NCBI GenBank assembly: GCA_900539675.1
Contig: UQDJ01000067.1
Coordinates: 1-5,948, forward strand
DNA length: 5,948 nt
Direction: 5' to 3'
Source: an uncultured Coriobacteriaceae bacterium
Lineage (GTDB): Bacteria; Actinomycetota; Coriobacteriia; Coriobacteriales; Eggerthellaceae
Part shown: in pieces, positions 5,720-5,948 of the stretch
Position numbering within the stretch: the stretch's first letter is position 1
Layout: every line of letters starts with the position of its first letter
The notes under the pieces: generated by a model
Databases searched by the model: none
What the model was told of the DNA's origin: nothing
The model's input: only the letters and a program-made list of their open reading frames with translations
Position numbers and translations under genes: made by a program

Positions 5720-5754
5720 AGCAGGAGTCATTACATTTCGCAATGACTCCTGCT
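5720..5754. promoter_or_regulatory. 13-bp perfect inverted repeat, candidate LysR-type operator
   Basis: AGCAGGAGTCATT (5720-5732) and AATGACTCCTGCT (5742-5754) are exact reverse complements around a 9-base centre. The inner part is TCATT-N9-AATGA, meeting the LysR T-N11-A rule (T5731, A5743) and matching the dyad at 969-987. No T-run follows on either strand, which speaks against an intrinsic terminator. It lies upstream of the -35 box of the oxidoreductase operon and between the divergent tRNA promoter and that operon. A strong hairpin in RNA is also possible. Confidence 0.55.
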
Positions 5755-5820
5755 CGCTGTATACACGATATTTCTCCACCAAATCTTGCTTCACAAATGT
5801 CTTACTTGCAAAAATTGCCC

Positions 5821-5870
5821 GTAAAAATGTAAAAATTAGTTCTTGCGCTACGCTCTACTTTCCGTATAAT
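5821..5870 (+). promoter_or_regulatory. tRNA-Gly promoter with A-tract upstream element
   Basis: TATAAT (5865-5870) is preceded at 16 bases by TTGCGC (5843-5848). Two tandem GTAAAAAT octamers (5821-5836) lie just upstream of the -35, where an UP element for RNA polymerase would sit, as is common for stable RNA genes. Transcription would start a few bases before the mature tRNA. Confidence 0.65.
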
Positions 5871-5882
5871 AATTTCTTGCGC

Positions 5883-5948
5883 GCGGACGTGGCTCAGCTG
5901 GTAGAGCATCACCTTGCCAAGGTGAGGGTCGCGGGTTCGAACCCCGTC
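5883..5948 (+). tRNA. tRNA-Gly (anticodon GCC), 3' end cut by window edge
   Basis: The cloverleaf can be traced base by base: acceptor strand GCGGACG (5883-5889), D stem GCTC/GAGC, anticodon stem TCACC/GGTGA, anticodon GCC at 5916-5918, T stem GCGGG/CCCGT with loop TTCGAAC. The window ends at the first base of the 3' acceptor strand, so about ten bases including the CCA or discriminator end are missing. The anticodon reads GGC and GGU glycine codons. It is divergent from the oxidoreductase operon. Confidence 0.95.

Noticed and set aside
5720..5754. The 13-bp inverted repeat as an intrinsic terminator
   Set aside because: Neither strand has a T-run after the stem and no gene ends next to it; its place upstream of a promoter fits an operator better.

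Overview
The window reads as part of a catabolic/transport gene cluster in a moderate-GC bacterium. The glycine tRNA at the right end and the style of the LysR-type proteins remind me of Actinomycetota, perhaps a coriobacterial (Eggerthellaceae-like) anaerobe. That placement rests on memory of similar sequences and is only moderately likely.

All five protein genes are on the minus strand, so transcription runs right to left. From the right, a promoter-like TTGGCA-18-CATAAT precedes a Gfo/Idh/MocA-family oxidoreductase (4532-5581). After 47 bp comes a shikimate/quinate dehydrogenase of the AroE/YdiB superfamily (3585-4484). Two closely related LysR-type regulators follow (2600-3508 and 1449-2351). 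The left edge cuts through the N-terminal 176 codons of a major facilitator transporter (1-529). A tRNA-Gly(GCC) with its own promoter lies on the plus strand at the right edge (5883-5948, cut off in the 3' acceptor arm).

The most likely reading is uptake and oxidation of a cyclic polyol acid such as quinate or shikimate, or a close relative. The transporter would import it and the two dehydrogenases would act on it. One or both LysR proteins would sense it. The dehydrogenase carries an Asn-Ile-Arg-Asp-Asp motif after its Rossmann glycine loop, as in NAD-using YdiB-type enzymes, rather than the NADP-type Asn-Arg-Thr of biosynthetic AroE. This supports a catabolic role but does not prove it.

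The non-coding DNA is unusually structured. The 919 bp between the transporter and the first LysR gene holds several perfect hairpins, a terminator-like hairpin on the plus strand, an imperfect ~100-bp inverted-repeat element, and a 12-bp near-palindrome repeated in tandem. The most useful signal is a dyad, TCATT-N9-AATGA, which also fits the LysR T-N11-A rule. It sits inside perfect inverted repeats both upstream of the oxidoreductase operon (5720-5754) and in the long region upstream of the transporter (965-991). It is a good candidate operator linking the two transcription units. Between the two LysR genes, an 18-bp degenerate repeat encodes a periodic xxxxPL hexapeptide on the plus strand.
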